A model generated the notes under the pieces. That model made no database searches. It was not told the DNA's origin and was given only the letters and a program-made list of their open reading frames with translations. DNA of 64,000 nt. It comes from an uncultured Bacteroidota bacterium (GTDB taxonomy: Bacteria; Bacteroidota; Bacteroidia; Flavobacteriales; Flavobacteriaceae). Of the stretch, positions 1-9,989 are shown in pieces. Made by a program: the position numbers and the translations under genes. The DNA is taken from assembly GCA_902512755.1 (NCBI GenBank), contig CABXKB010000005.1, positions 1-64,000 of the forward strand. The letters are read 5' to 3'. The number at the start of each line of letters is the position of its first letter. Position 1 is the first letter of the stretch.

Positions 1-150
1 TGCTACCATTTCTTCCCACAATGTTGGGTCAAATGGGATGTATTTTGAATCACGTAATTCTCGCATCTGACTAACTGGGGCTTTTGAGTTAAGGAGTTCT
101 GAAGCAGAATCCTTAAGCATTTGCTGTTCTTCTGTTATAATTAATGTCAT
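1..150 (-). CDS. Acyl-CoA dehydrogenase, N-terminal part (continues beyond window start)
   Basis: Reverse strand from ATG at 150 reads MTLIITEEQQMLKDSASELLNSKAPVSQMRELRDSKYIPFDPTLWEEMVA, a typical ACAD N-terminus; 7 nt after the next ACAD gene. Confidence 0.75.
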   Translation of the reverse strand, partial: MTLIITEEQQMLKDSASELLNSKAPVSQMRELRDSKYIPFDPTLWEEMVA

Positions 151-157
151 AATAATC

Positions 158-1357
158 TTATTTAGTGGGCAATCCCAATATTAGTTTAGAAATAATGTTT
201 AATTGGATTTCTGAAGTTCCCCCTTCGATAGAATTTCCTTTAGAACGACAAAATTTTCGAGCTAAATCTCCATCTGACTTTTCATTTTCACCCCAAAAAA
301 GTGCTTCTGATCCACCTATGGCCATTAATAATTCATGGCGAGCTATATTTAATTCTGTTCCGTAAAATTTAAAAAAAGAAGAAAGTGCTCCTGAATTATT
401 TCCTGTTTTTGCTTCGTCAGTAACTCGTTGAATTGTTAAATTAAAAATCTCTTCATCCATTTCAAAATCTGAAATTTGATTCCTTAACACTCCATCCGAG
501 ATTGCTCCATAATTATTTAAATGAAGTTTTTCGAGTGCTATTGAATGTACCTCCTTTTTTACATCTGTTTCTCCAATTCCACCTATCATTTGACGCTCAT
601 GAGTCAAAAGATATTTTGCTATAGTCCAGCCTTCGTTTAGATTCCCTATTAAGTTTCCCTTGGGTACTTTTACAGCATCAAAAAAAGTTTCACAAAAAGG
701 TGATTTTCCACTGATTAATTTAATAGGCCTAGTAGTTACTCCTTTTGAAGCCATATCAATTAATATAAAGCTAATTCCATTGTGTTTTGTCGCAATAAAA
801 TCAGTACGAACTAAACAAAAAATCCAATCAGATTTATCAGCATAAGAAGTCCAAACTTTAGATCCTGTAATTTCATAATGATCTCCCTTATCAATTGCTT
901 TGGTTTGTAGACTTGCCAAATCACTTCCGGCATTTGGTTCACTATAACCCTGACACCACCAAATTTTACCTTCTACGATCTGGGGAAGGTAATATAGTTT
1001 TTGATCTTCTGAAGCAAAATTAAGTAAAGCGGGGCCCAACATAGAAATCCCAAAACTATAGAGAGGTTTTCTACACCCCAAACGGGTCATTTCTTGAGTT
1101 AAAATATTATTTTCTTCTAAGGTTAATCCCCCTCCTCCATATTTAGTTTTCCAATAGGGTACAACCCATTTTTTTTCAAGCATGCGCTCGAACCAAAGTT
1201 TTTGATCTTCTGATTTAAATTTAGCATTACGTCCTCCCCAGTATAAATCAAAAGGATCTTTTATGGGTTGTCTCATACTTTCTGGACAATTCGCTTCTAG
1301 CCAAGCTCTTGTTTCTGTTCTAAAATTTCTCAAAGAGACATCAGTTTTCGTTTCCAT
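158..1357 (-). CDS. Acyl-CoA dehydrogenase family protein
   Basis: 399 aa; motifs WCQGYSEPNAGSDLASLQT and EGGTSEIQLNIISKLILG. Confidence 0.9.
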   Translation of the reverse strand: METKTDVSLRNFRTETRAWLEANCPESMRQPIKDPFDLYWGGRNAKFKSEDQKLWFERMLEKKWVVPYWKTKYGGGGLTLEENNILTQEMTRLGCRKPLYSFGISMLGPALLNFASEDQKLYYLPQIVEGKIWWCQGYSEPNAGSDLASLQTKAIDKGDHYEITGSKVWTSYADKSDWIFCLVRTDFIATKHNGISFILIDMASKGVTTRPIKLISGKSPFCETFFDAVKVPKGNLIGNLNEGWTIAKYLLTHERQMIGGIGETDVKKEVHSIALEKLHLNNYGAISDGVLRNQISDFEMDEEIFNLTIQRVTDEAKTGNNSGALSSFFKFYGTELNIARHELLMAIGGSEALFWGENEKSDGDLARKFCRSKGNSIEGGTSEIQLNIISKLILGLPTK

Positions 1358-1367
1358 CTGTTATTCT

Positions 1368-2447
1368 TTAATATAAATTATCTATTTTGTTTTTTTGAAC
1401 TGCTTGTAGCCCCATTTTACCATACATTTCAACTGCCTTATTCAAGTTTTTAAAGCGCATATCAGTTGTAAATCCATTTTTATATCTAAAATAAATTTGC
1501 TGAATAATTACGGCTATTTTAAAAAGACCATAAACATAAAAAAAGGAAATATTAGCCATTTCTATACCACTTTTTTTCGCATAGTTCTCTACAATCTCGC
1601 TACGAGTTAAATTACCTTTTACAAGGGTAATATTCATGTTTTTTTCTTTTAAAAAATCAGGGTCTGATTCTTGAATCCAATATCCTAAAGTAGTCCCTAG
1701 GTCCATTAAGGGATCTCCAAGAGTAGCCATTTCCCAATCCAAAATACCTTTAATATTAAAACTTCGATCTAGAGAAAGAATCAAATTATCATACTTAAAA
1801 TCATTATGAATAAAAGCAATTCTTTGCTCTTTTGGAATATTATTATTAAGCCAAACATACACTTTTTCTAAGGGTTTAAAATCGTGAGTTTTTGCATTAA
1901 TATATCTTTTTGTCCAACCCTCAATTTGCCGTTTAACATATCCTTTAGGTCTTCCTAAATTTTCAAGTCCAGCGGCATGATAATCCAATGAATGTATTTC
2001 TGTCAATGTACTCACAAACGCCTCAGATAAGTTTCTCATTTGATTTGAATCTGGCAACTGCTCTTTAGGAGTATGGCCACGAAAAATAATTCCATGCATA
2101 CGTTCCATAATATAAAATGGGGCATCTATAACGCTTTGGTCATCACAGAATAAAAAAGGTTTCGGGACTTTGTTATAAATAGGGTGTAATCCAGAAAGAA
2201 TTCGGAATTCTCTTCCCATATCATGTCCCGATTTTATTTTTGCTCCTTTTGGAGGCCTTCTTAGAACTAGCTCTTTTTCTCCAAATTTTAATAAATAGGT
2301 CAGATTTGAATAGCCTGAGGGGAATTGTAAGACTTCTAAATGAGCCTTAGGAAGCTCCATCGCATTTCGCAAATAGGTTTCTAGAGAATCGGTCTTTAAA
2401 GATTGTCCTTCTCTAATTTTAACAGCTTTATCTAATTCACTTATCAT
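1368..2447 (-). CDS. APH-family phosphotransferase (ACAD10/11-type kinase, putative hydroxyacyl-CoA kinase)
   Basis: FIHNDFKYDNLIL...ILDWEMATLGDPLMDLG, Brenner-type kinase motifs; located among acyl-CoA genes. Confidence 0.85.
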   Translation of the reverse strand: MISELDKAVKIREGQSLKTDSLETYLRNAMELPKAHLEVLQFPSGYSNLTYLLKFGEKELVLRRPPKGAKIKSGHDMGREFRILSGLHPIYNKVPKPFLFCDDQSVIDAPFYIMERMHGIIFRGHTPKEQLPDSNQMRNLSEAFVSTLTEIHSLDYHAAGLENLGRPKGYVKRQIEGWTKRYINAKTHDFKPLEKVYVWLNNNIPKEQRIAFIHNDFKYDNLILSLDRSFNIKGILDWEMATLGDPLMDLGTTLGYWIQESDPDFLKEKNMNITLVKGNLTRSEIVENYAKKSGIEMANISFFYVYGLFKIAVIIQQIYFRYKNGFTTDMRFKNLNKAVEMYGKMGLQAVQKNKIDNLY

Positions 2448-2566
2448 TTATTTGATGATAAATATATTCATTTAAATAATTTCTTATTTAACTAATGTAT
2501 TTTTTATCTCTATAGAATGGATATAAGTCAATACTATGGTTAGAAGTTTTTTATTATAAAACTGAA

Positions 2567-3751
2567 TCATTCTTTTAGTTTGTATTTTTTTAAAATACTC
2601 CTTGCTAATCTACTTTTATGTACTTCATCTGCCCCATCGTATATTCGAGCAGCTCTTTCGTGTCGATAATAAGAAGCAAGAATAGTATCATCAGTTACTC
2701 CTTTTGCTCCATGTACTTGAATAGCACAATCCACTACTTTTTGAAGAACTTGTGCGCAATAAAATTTAATAATTGAAATCTCAGATCTACTTTTGTAAGC
2801 CCCTTGATTATCTATTTTTTTTGCTGCATCCTGAACAAGAAGTCTTGAAGCGTTTATTTCAGCTCTACATTCTGAAATCCAGTTTTGAATAGTCTGTTTT
2901 TCTCCTAGCATCGTACCCTCAGAAATTTCTCTCAATACAGCACGGTCACACATTAAATCAAAAGCGCGTTCACACATCCCAATCCAGCGCATACAATGAT
3001 GTATCCTTCCTGGCCCCAGCCGTTTTTGTGCAATAGTAAAACCTTCGCCATCTCCACCCAAAACATTTGTTAATGGAACTTTTACATCATTAAATTTAAT
3101 TTCAGCGTGACTTTCCCAACCACCACCTGAATGTCCCATAATGGAAATATTTCTAACAAATTCTAATCCTTTACTAGATGTTGGTACAATTACTTGACTT
3201 GCTTTTTTATGAGGAACGCTGCCATCAGGATTTGAAACTAACATCACAATTGCAAAAGTAGCTCCATCAAAACCTGATGTAAACCACTTATGACCTTTGA
3301 TTACATAGTTGCCATTTTTCTTTGTAGCAATAGTTCCCATTTTTATAGGATTAGAACCTGCATAATCAGGTTCTGTCATTGCAAAACAGCTTCTTATTTC
3401 TCCTTTTAAAAGTGGATATAAATAGGTTTCTTTTTGCTGATCCGTTCCAAACTCGATAAGGATTTCCATGTTCCCAGCATCAGGAGCTTGACAATTAAAG
3501 CAGTAGTGACCATATGGACTTGCTCCTAAAATTTCACTCACTTCTCCATGCTCAGCATTTGTTAATCCTAGACCTCCATACTCTTTTGAAATCTGTGGAA
3601 GCCATAGGCCCTTTGATTTTACTTTTTCTCTTAGTTCATTAAGCTTTGGTAATTTTTCCTCCCACTTGACATTAAGTATCCAAGGTTCAAGAGTAAATAA
3701 TTCCTCTTTTACAAAAGCTTCTGTCTTTTTTTTTATTTCTTCAAAATCCAT
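2567..3751 (-). CDS. Acyl-CoA dehydrogenase, ACAD10/11-like
   Basis: 394 aa; GEGFTIAQKRLGPGRIHHCMRWIGMCERAFDLMCDRA and RIYDGADEVHKSRLARSILKKY. Confidence 0.88.
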   Translation of the reverse strand: MDFEEIKKKTEAFVKEELFTLEPWILNVKWEEKLPKLNELREKVKSKGLWLPQISKEYGGLGLTNAEHGEVSEILGASPYGHYCFNCQAPDAGNMEILIEFGTDQQKETYLYPLLKGEIRSCFAMTEPDYAGSNPIKMGTIATKKNGNYVIKGHKWFTSGFDGATFAIVMLVSNPDGSVPHKKASQVIVPTSSKGLEFVRNISIMGHSGGGWESHAEIKFNDVKVPLTNVLGGDGEGFTIAQKRLGPGRIHHCMRWIGMCERAFDLMCDRAVLREISEGTMLGEKQTIQNWISECRAEINASRLLVQDAAKKIDNQGAYKSRSEISIIKFYCAQVLQKVVDCAIQVHGAKGVTDDTILASYYRHERAARIYDGADEVHKSRLARSILKKYKLKE

Positions 3752-3760
3752 TTTATAATC

Positions 3761-4543
3761 TTATTTCCCTAAAAAATCAGGCTTTCTTTTTTCAATAAAT
3801 GCTGAAACTCCTTCTTTTAAATCATGGCTTTTAAATGCATCAATTTGTTTTTTTGCTTCAAAAGCAATTGATTCATTAAGACTGTGATCCATAGCAAAAA
3901 ACATATCATCCTTTGCTATACCAATAGCTAAAGTAGGCCGAATTGCAAAATCTTCTGCCCAAGCTTGAGCATTAATTAAAATATCATCTTGTTCTACAAT
4001 ACGGTTTGTAAGTCCTAATTCCAAACATTCTTGTCCAGTTACTTTTTTCCCGCTTGTAGCAATTTCTAAAGCACGACTATAGCCAACTTGTCTTGCAAGA
4101 AGCCAACTTGCTCCGCCGTCAGGGCCTAGGCCAATATTAACAAAAGCATATAATATTGCACTATGATAACTCATAACACGAAAATCACAAGCTAAAGCAA
4201 AAGCAGCTCCCACCCCAGCAGCAGTACCGTTTATAGCGCCAATAATTGGTTTCTTTAATGAAAAAAATTGATTCATCAGTGGTTGGTATTGATCTATAAT
4301 ATATTGACTCCTTTGATCCGGAGTAACTTTATCTCCAAAAACAGACATGTCTGCACCAGCACAAAACCCGCGACCTGCACCTGTTATAACGACTGATCGA
4401 ATAGATTCGTCAACTTCACATTTTTTAAGAGAATTTGAAATTCCGTCAACCAATTCTTGATTTACAGCATTATAACGATCAGGTCTATTAAGTGTAATTG
4501 TAGCTACTCCTTTTTTTACTTTAAATAATACAGCATTTTCCAT
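3761..4543 (-). CDS. Enoyl-CoA hydratase/isomerase family protein
   Basis: Crotonase motifs GAGRGFCAGADM and AAFALACDFRV; the internal Met (MENAVLF, start 4543) is more likely than the track start 4564, which would overlap the MaoC gene. Confidence 0.88.
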   Translation of the reverse strand: MENAVLFKVKKGVATITLNRPDRYNAVNQELVDGISNSLKKCEVDESIRSVVITGAGRGFCAGADMSVFGDKVTPDQRSQYIIDQYQPLMNQFFSLKKPIIGAINGTAAGVGAAFALACDFRVMSYHSAILYAFVNIGLGPDGGASWLLARQVGYSRALEIATSGKKVTGQECLELGLTNRIVEQDDILINAQAWAEDFAIRPTLAIGIAKDDMFFAMDHSLNESIAFEAKKQIDAFKSHDLKEGVSAFIEKRKPDFLGK

Positions 4544-4550
4544 GATTTTA

Positions 4551-5045
4551 TTAATTATATGCAAGAGCTAAAAACTCAGCCACACAAGCTGGCTTTTCTT
4601 TACCCTTCAGTTCAATAATTACGTTTAATTTATATTTAGCTCCATTTGGTATAATATTAAACTCCGCGAGAGTAACTCTTCCTCTAAATTTTGATCCTGC
4701 TGGGGTGGCGTTGGGAAAACGAACTTTATCTAAACCGTAATTTATAGCCATAGAAGTCTTTTCAATTTCATAAGAATCATACATTATTTTAGAACACATA
4801 GATAACATTAAAAATCCATGAGCTATTGTGTTCTTATAGGGGGATTCCTTAATGCATCTTTTTTCATCAACATGAATCCACTGCTCATCTTCGGTGGTTT
4901 TCGCAAAAGTATTAATTCGTTTTTGATTCATTATACTCCAAGGAGTAAGTCCCAGTTCTTTCCCTAAAGCACTCTCCATTTCAGAAATTTTTTTAAATAT
5001 ACTTTTATGAGGTTTTTGTATTTTTTGTTTTTCCATAGTTCTCAT
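4551..5045 (-). CDS. MaoC-family (R)-specific enoyl-CoA hydratase
   Basis: Hot-dog fold motif ESPYKNTIAHGFLMLSM. Confidence 0.85.
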   Translation of the reverse strand: MRTMEKQKIQKPHKSIFKKISEMESALGKELGLTPWSIMNQKRINTFAKTTEDEQWIHVDEKRCIKESPYKNTIAHGFLMLSMCSKIMYDSYEIEKTSMAINYGLDKVRFPNATPAGSKFRGRVTLAEFNIIPNGAKYKLNVIIELKGKEKPACVAEFLALAYN

Positions 5046-5046
5046 T

Positions 5047-5826
5047 TTACATTGTCATGTGACCTCCATCAGCAGTATAAACTCCACCTGTTGAATAACT
5101 TCCAGCTGGCGACGCTAAATAAACTGCTAAGCCAGTCATTTCATATGGTTGGGCCATTCTACGAGCTGGCAATTCTTTTTCTATTTGATTTAGTAAAGCT
5201 TTATTACTCCAAAGGGCTTTACTGAATTTAGTTTGAATTAAGCCAGGACAAATTGCATTAGAACGAATTCCATGTTTTCCCCATTCTTTTGCCTGAACTT
5301 GTGTAAGCATAATCAAAGCTGCTTTGGTAACACTATAAATACCTAATCCAAGACTAGGTTTTAATCCTTCTATAGAAGAAATATTTATAATAGCTCCATC
5401 TTTTTTTTGGCTTAAATGAGGAAAACATAAATTACTCAAAGCGAAAGCAGCTTTTACATTTACATTCATCATTTTTTCATAAACGGATTCGGTCATTTTC
5501 TCCAAAGGTTCATAGACAGGATTTATAGCTGCGTTATTTACTAATATATCTATTCTTCCAAATTTTTCTATAGTCTTGTTAACTAAATTTTCCCGCTGAA
5601 TTTCATCTCCTACATGGCAAGCTTGTGCCATAATAGAATATCCTTTTTGACTCAATTCTTTCCCGGCCTTATCAACTGCATCTTGTGAACGGCTACTTAA
5701 TACTACATGAGCTCCATATTCAGCAAAGGCAGATGCTATTGCAAGTCCAATGCCTTTGCTGGAACCACTAACAATAGCAACTTTACCAGTTAAATCAAAT
5801 AAATTTTTAGTTTTTTTTGTCATCAT
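5047..5826 (-). CDS. SDR family oxidoreductase
   Basis: GSSKGIGLAIA, NNAAINP, YSVTKAALIMLT, ADGGHMTM. Confidence 0.9.
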   Translation of the reverse strand: MMTKKTKNLFDLTGKVAIVSGSSKGIGLAIASAFAEYGAHVVLSSRSQDAVDKAGKELSQKGYSIMAQACHVGDEIQRENLVNKTIEKFGRIDILVNNAAINPVYEPLEKMTESVYEKMMNVNVKAAFALSNLCFPHLSQKKDGAIINISSIEGLKPSLGLGIYSVTKAALIMLTQVQAKEWGKHGIRSNAICPGLIQTKFSKALWSNKALLNQIEKELPARRMAQPYEMTGLAVYLASPAGSYSTGGVYTADGGHMTM

Positions 5827-6569
5827 TAAATAGGCATTGCTCCTCCATTAGCATGTAAAGTATGTCCGCTAACAAACCCAGCTTCTTTTGAAGCTAGAAA
5901 TAGATATGCATGAGCCATATCGTCTGGCGTTCCAATTCGCCCAACTGGAATTTGAGCAATTCCCGCTTTAATAATTTCTTCTGGCATAGAATCTGTCATT
6001 TCAGATTTTATAAAGCCGGGGGCTACCGCATTCACTGTAATATTATACTTTCCAACTTCTCTACACAATGAATGTGTAAAGCCAACAATTGCTGCTTTAC
6101 TCGCAGAATAATTAGTTTGACCAAATGCACCTTGAAAAGCATTAATCGAAGAGGCTGAAATAATCCGACCATAGTTAGCTGCCTTCATATGGGGTAAAAC
6201 GGCTTTTGTCGTTATAAATAAAGAATCCACATTAACTGATTGCACCATATCCCATTCTTCCCTTGTCATTTTTAAAATAGAACGATCTCTAATTATTCCT
6301 GCGTTATTTATTAAAACATCTATCTTTCCATGATTTTTAATTATATTTTCTACGGCAGAATCTACAAAATATTGACTTGTAACATCAACCTTTTGAAAAA
6401 ATATATTCCCTCCATTTGATGAAATATTATTTGCTGTTTTTTGACCATCCTCCAGAACATCCCAAAGAAAAACCGTAGCGCCTTCATTACAAAATACTCT
6501 ACATATCCCTTCTCCAATACCTTGAGCACCACCTGTTATAATTACAATTTGTCCATCTAATTTTTTCAT
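5826..6569 (-). CDS. SDR family oxidoreductase (3-oxoacyl-ACP/CoA reductase-like)
   Basis: GGAQGIGEGICR, NNAGIIRD, YSASKAAIVGFTH; FabG-like. Confidence 0.9.
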   Translation of the reverse strand: MKKLDGQIVIITGGAQGIGEGICRVFCNEGATVFLWDVLEDGQKTANNISSNGGNIFFQKVDVTSQYFVDSAVENIIKNHGKIDVLINNAGIIRDRSILKMTREEWDMVQSVNVDSLFITTKAVLPHMKAANYGRIISASSINAFQGAFGQTNYSASKAAIVGFTHSLCREVGKYNITVNAVAPGFIKSEMTDSMPEEIIKAGIAQIPVGRIGTPDDMAHAYLFLASKEAGFVSGHTLHANGGAMPI

Positions 6570-6631
6570 AGATAAATTAGTATTTAAAAGTTCATTCTAT
6601 TAACTAAAATCATTCACTGTAAAATAATTTA

Positions 6632-6668
6632 CAAAAAAAAAGACAGCATTTTGTGCTGCCTTTTTTTA
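6632..6668 (-). terminator. Intrinsic terminator downstream of the TonB receptor gene (T-runs on both sides)
   Basis: Minus-strand transcript AGGCAGCA-caaaa-TGCTGTCT stem followed by a T-run (A9 on + strand); T-run also on the other side. Confidence 0.75.
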
Positions 6669-6685
6669 CTTTTTGAAAATATTAA

Positions 6686-9600
6686 CTATAGATCAAAAGT
6701 TGCTCTTAAGTTTAATCTTCTTCCTATAACCGGCATACTTGGGAATGCACGGTATTGTTGATTAAATAAGTTTGTAGCTGAAAGATCTAATTTAACCCCA
6801 TTAGATATTCTATATCCAATACTAGCATCTACTAGGTTTTTTTCCTGAACTACTCCAGAATAAAATCCTTGATTAGAATTGAATTCATCGTCATGTTGGA
6901 ATGCTAATGAAAATTGAAATCCATCTTTTACCATGTAATCCATCCCTAAACGGAATTTAAATCTTGGTGCATTTAAGAAATCTTGAAAAGGAAGATCATC
7001 ATCATTATCCTCACCTGGATTCCACTCATTCTGACTTAACCAGGATGAATTCCCCCAAAAAGTAAGCTTATCTGTTGCAAAATATTCCAATGAAAGGTCA
7101 GCTCCCACATGGGAACGGGTCACATCATCAAAGATTCTATATCCAGCTGAAATATGAGTTATTCCGTCATTCTTAGGAACTCTCTGGGACTCTATAACCC
7201 CAACAGCTGCTGTATTAATAAGGCCTGTATAGGCCACTCCTGCTTGTGTGAAGGCGCCGCCGACTAGCCCTGCAACCTCTTGATTAGCTGCGGCAATTGC
7301 CGGTCCAATTAGAGGGGCTGCTGTAGCAGCAACTGCTGCAGATACCGGTGCAATAGCGGGTGATCCAGGGAATAATGCGCCTGCAGGTGCTCCAGTATCC
7401 CAAATAGCTTCTGGGATACCACTTGCTGTATATTGTGCTTCTACTCCTGCTTGAACTTGTGCATTTACACCAGCCGTTACAGCTTGGGTAATTGCGGCAC
7501 TAATTACAGGGTCTGAAGCAAAATCTCCCGCAACCTGGGCTCCAAGATCAGCAGGAATTCCTTCCGCACCATTTAATCTAAAAGTAGGCCCTATAGCAGT
7601 AAATTGTGTTGACCCAGTTCTAGCAAAAGTGTATACGTCCAAACCTACTGCAAATTTATCTCCTAAAAGCCCTTTGTAACCTACCTCCCATGAAGTAGTC
7701 GTTCCATAAAGCGCTGATGGTGTTCCAATAGCCGTTGGCATTGCGCTACCATTAAAAGCGTTGTAGCCTTGTATTGTTCCAGAAGCACCTCCTGGAACAT
7801 ATGTGCTAAAGAAGTTTTGAATTAATGGTAATAGTGGCGCATATGATGGACTAGCTGCTACTCCTGCAAATAATGGAGGCAATGTTAATCCAGCTACAGC
7901 TCCATAAGGAACTGCGAGGGGCCAATTTGTTGTTCCTGCAGGTAGTGTTGCTCCACCACCACCAACAATTTCTATAGGTGCGTTTGCGTCAAAGTTTTGT
8001 GCAGTAGTTTGGCCAGATAGCCAAACATCTAAAATTCCAGGTGCTTGAATTTGTACAGGAAAATCTACATAAGTCTCTAAAGTACTTGGTGCAAATACGG
8101 CCTGGTTATAAGTTATCCTAAAACTGTTTTTACTGTTTGGTTTAAATACTAAAGCTATTCTAGGAGCAATTTTTCCTTTATCAATGAAATTTAATTTATC
8201 ATAACGTAAAGCATAAGTCAAATTAAGTTTTTCACTGAAACGAGAAGTTCCTTGTCCATAAACTCCAAATACGTTATACTCGTTATTACCATCGTTTTCT
8301 CCAAATAGTGTATTTTCAGAATCTGTTCCAATTATACGGTAGTCAGTCCCAAAAGTAAAATTCGAATCAAGGAAATTTGCTGTATCAAAACTATATTGAA
8401 GCTGTGAATCAAGAGCAGATCTCTTAGTAATTATTCTTTGTGCAGTTAGATACAGGTAAAATGGCGAGTTTTCACTACCCCCGTCATTAGCATTATAGGA
8501 TACTTGTCCGAAAAAACCACCAGATCTAATTCTTGCCTGCCCCCAATAGTCATTACCAGCTGCATAACCCGGTCCTTGTGCTTGATTTATTAGTCCGTTC
8601 CCTGAATTTAATCCTCCTGATACTACAAAATCTGTATTGTCGTTAGGTCTAAATTCTAAGTGAGCATTCGCCAAAAAAGTCTCATATTCATTCATATATG
8701 AGTTACCATCACCATCTGCATCAATTTCAGAACGTGTAAGAACAGGGGTTGATGGAACTTGTGAAGGATCAATTCTATTGCCTTTAATTATCGGTTGAAA
8801 AATTCCATTTGCTGTAGCTCCATTAATTTGAGCTAAAAAAGCAGCATCTTCAACTGGGTCCAGGCTAAACTCGTCTCCTTTTTTATATTGTGCATTTACC
8901 TTAAAACCAAAAGTCTTTTTCTCATTTGAATATGCATGTCTTAAGGCTGCTGAAAGGGTACTCAAGTTTCCTCCAATAAGTTCAATTGAAGTCCCTGGTT
9001 TGTCAATCGCTTTTTTAGAGAAAAAGTGAACAACTCCAGATTCTACCCCAGGACCATATAAAGCTGATGCAGCTCCTCTAACAACTTCAACTCTATCTAT
9101 ATCAAGATTCGATAATCCTGATTGAAAAGCAAATAATGAACCCGAAGCAGGAGATTGTAAAAAACGATAATCTAAAAGAGGGAAGACGCTAGTTCCGAAA
9201 ACCCCAGATCCTGCTCTCATTTCAAAATTTATTGAATTAGCCGATTGTTGTTGAAATTGAATTCCAGGGATATTTACTAAGTTCCTAAGTGGATCATTTA
9301 CGTTAGCTGTATTTTCTAAGTCTTGAGATGTAATGATCGAAACCGATGCGGGTGCATCCAAAATCTTTTCTGATCTTCTTGATGCAGATATTACTACCTC
9401 ATTTAAGTTTTGTCCAAACGATAATTCAACTGAGATATTTTGATCTGTAGACGTAACTTCAACTGTTTGTGATCCAAATCCGATATAACTTACTTCAATA
9501 GTAAGAGGTAATTCAGCAGATGTGTTTAGAGTAAAATTTCCATCAAAATCTGCAACAGCTCCTGTATTTGAGCCTACAACAATAATATTCGCTCCAGGAA

Positions 9601-9721
9601 TAGCTTCTTGATTTTCAGCGTCAACAACAGTTCCTGAAATAGACGTCTGCGCTAGGACTACGTTTGCTAAAAATAAAAGCAGCGTAAGAAGTCCTTTTTG
9701 TAATACATTCTTTGTTTTCAT
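6686..9721 (-). CDS. TonB-dependent receptor with N-terminal carboxypeptidase-regulatory-like domain
   Basis: Signal peptide, SGTVVDAENQEAIPGANIIVVGSNTGAVADFDGNFTLN, plug VEVVRGAASALYGPGVESGVVHFFSK, C-terminal barrel ending RRLNLRATFDL. Confidence 0.93.
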   Translation of the reverse strand: MKTKNVLQKGLLTLLLFLANVVLAQTSISGTVVDAENQEAIPGANIIVVGSNTGAVADFDGNFTLNTSAELPLTIEVSYIGFGSQTVEVTSTDQNISVELSFGQNLNEVVISASRRSEKILDAPASVSIITSQDLENTANVNDPLRNLVNIPGIQFQQQSANSINFEMRAGSGVFGTSVFPLLDYRFLQSPASGSLFAFQSGLSNLDIDRVEVVRGAASALYGPGVESGVVHFFSKKAIDKPGTSIELIGGNLSTLSAALRHAYSNEKKTFGFKVNAQYKKGDEFSLDPVEDAAFLAQINGATANGIFQPIIKGNRIDPSQVPSTPVLTRSEIDADGDGNSYMNEYETFLANAHLEFRPNDNTDFVVSGGLNSGNGLINQAQGPGYAAGNDYWGQARIRSGGFFGQVSYNANDGGSENSPFYLYLTAQRIITKRSALDSQLQYSFDTANFLDSNFTFGTDYRIIGTDSENTLFGENDGNNEYNVFGVYGQGTSRFSEKLNLTYALRYDKLNFIDKGKIAPRIALVFKPNSKNSFRITYNQAVFAPSTLETYVDFPVQIQAPGILDVWLSGQTTAQNFDANAPIEIVGGGGATLPAGTTNWPLAVPYGAVAGLTLPPLFAGVAASPSYAPLLPLIQNFFSTYVPGGASGTIQGYNAFNGSAMPTAIGTPSALYGTTTSWEVGYKGLLGDKFAVGLDVYTFARTGSTQFTAIGPTFRLNGAEGIPADLGAQVAGDFASDPVISAAITQAVTAGVNAQVQAGVEAQYTASGIPEAIWDTGAPAGALFPGSPAIAPVSAAVAATAAPLIGPAIAAANQEVAGLVGGAFTQAGVAYTGLINTAAVGVIESQRVPKNDGITHISAGYRIFDDVTRSHVGADLSLEYFATDKLTFWGNSSWLSQNEWNPGEDNDDDLPFQDFLNAPRFKFRLGMDYMVKDGFQFSLAFQHDDEFNSNQGFYSGVVQEKNLVDASIGYRISNGVKLDLSATNLFNQQYRAFPSMPVIGRRLNLRATFDL

Positions 9722-9989
9722 ATTTTTATTTCATTTGTTTTGAGCCCAAAAGGAATCTTTAATATTAAGATATTATAGGGGGGATTGTTCGATTTTTTTT
9801 ATTTATTTTGAACTAAGTTAATATAATTTTTTTCTTAAAAATAAATTTACCCTAAAGAGTTGAAGTCAAAAATCTTTAATATGTTATAATTACTGATCTC
9901 ATCCTTATAAAAAGTTAAGTCTCTTTTAAAAAAAATTGCTAGGTTTACTGGCATAAAAAAATAATCAGAAATCTGTCTAAATTGATCTT

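Noticed and set aside
165-845. ORFs 165-365 (+) and 660-845 (+)
   Set aside because: Antisense shadows of the acyl-CoA dehydrogenase gene; no family resemblance
5007-5225. 72-aa ORF on + strand
   Set aside because: Antisense to MaoC/SDR genes; low-complexity translation
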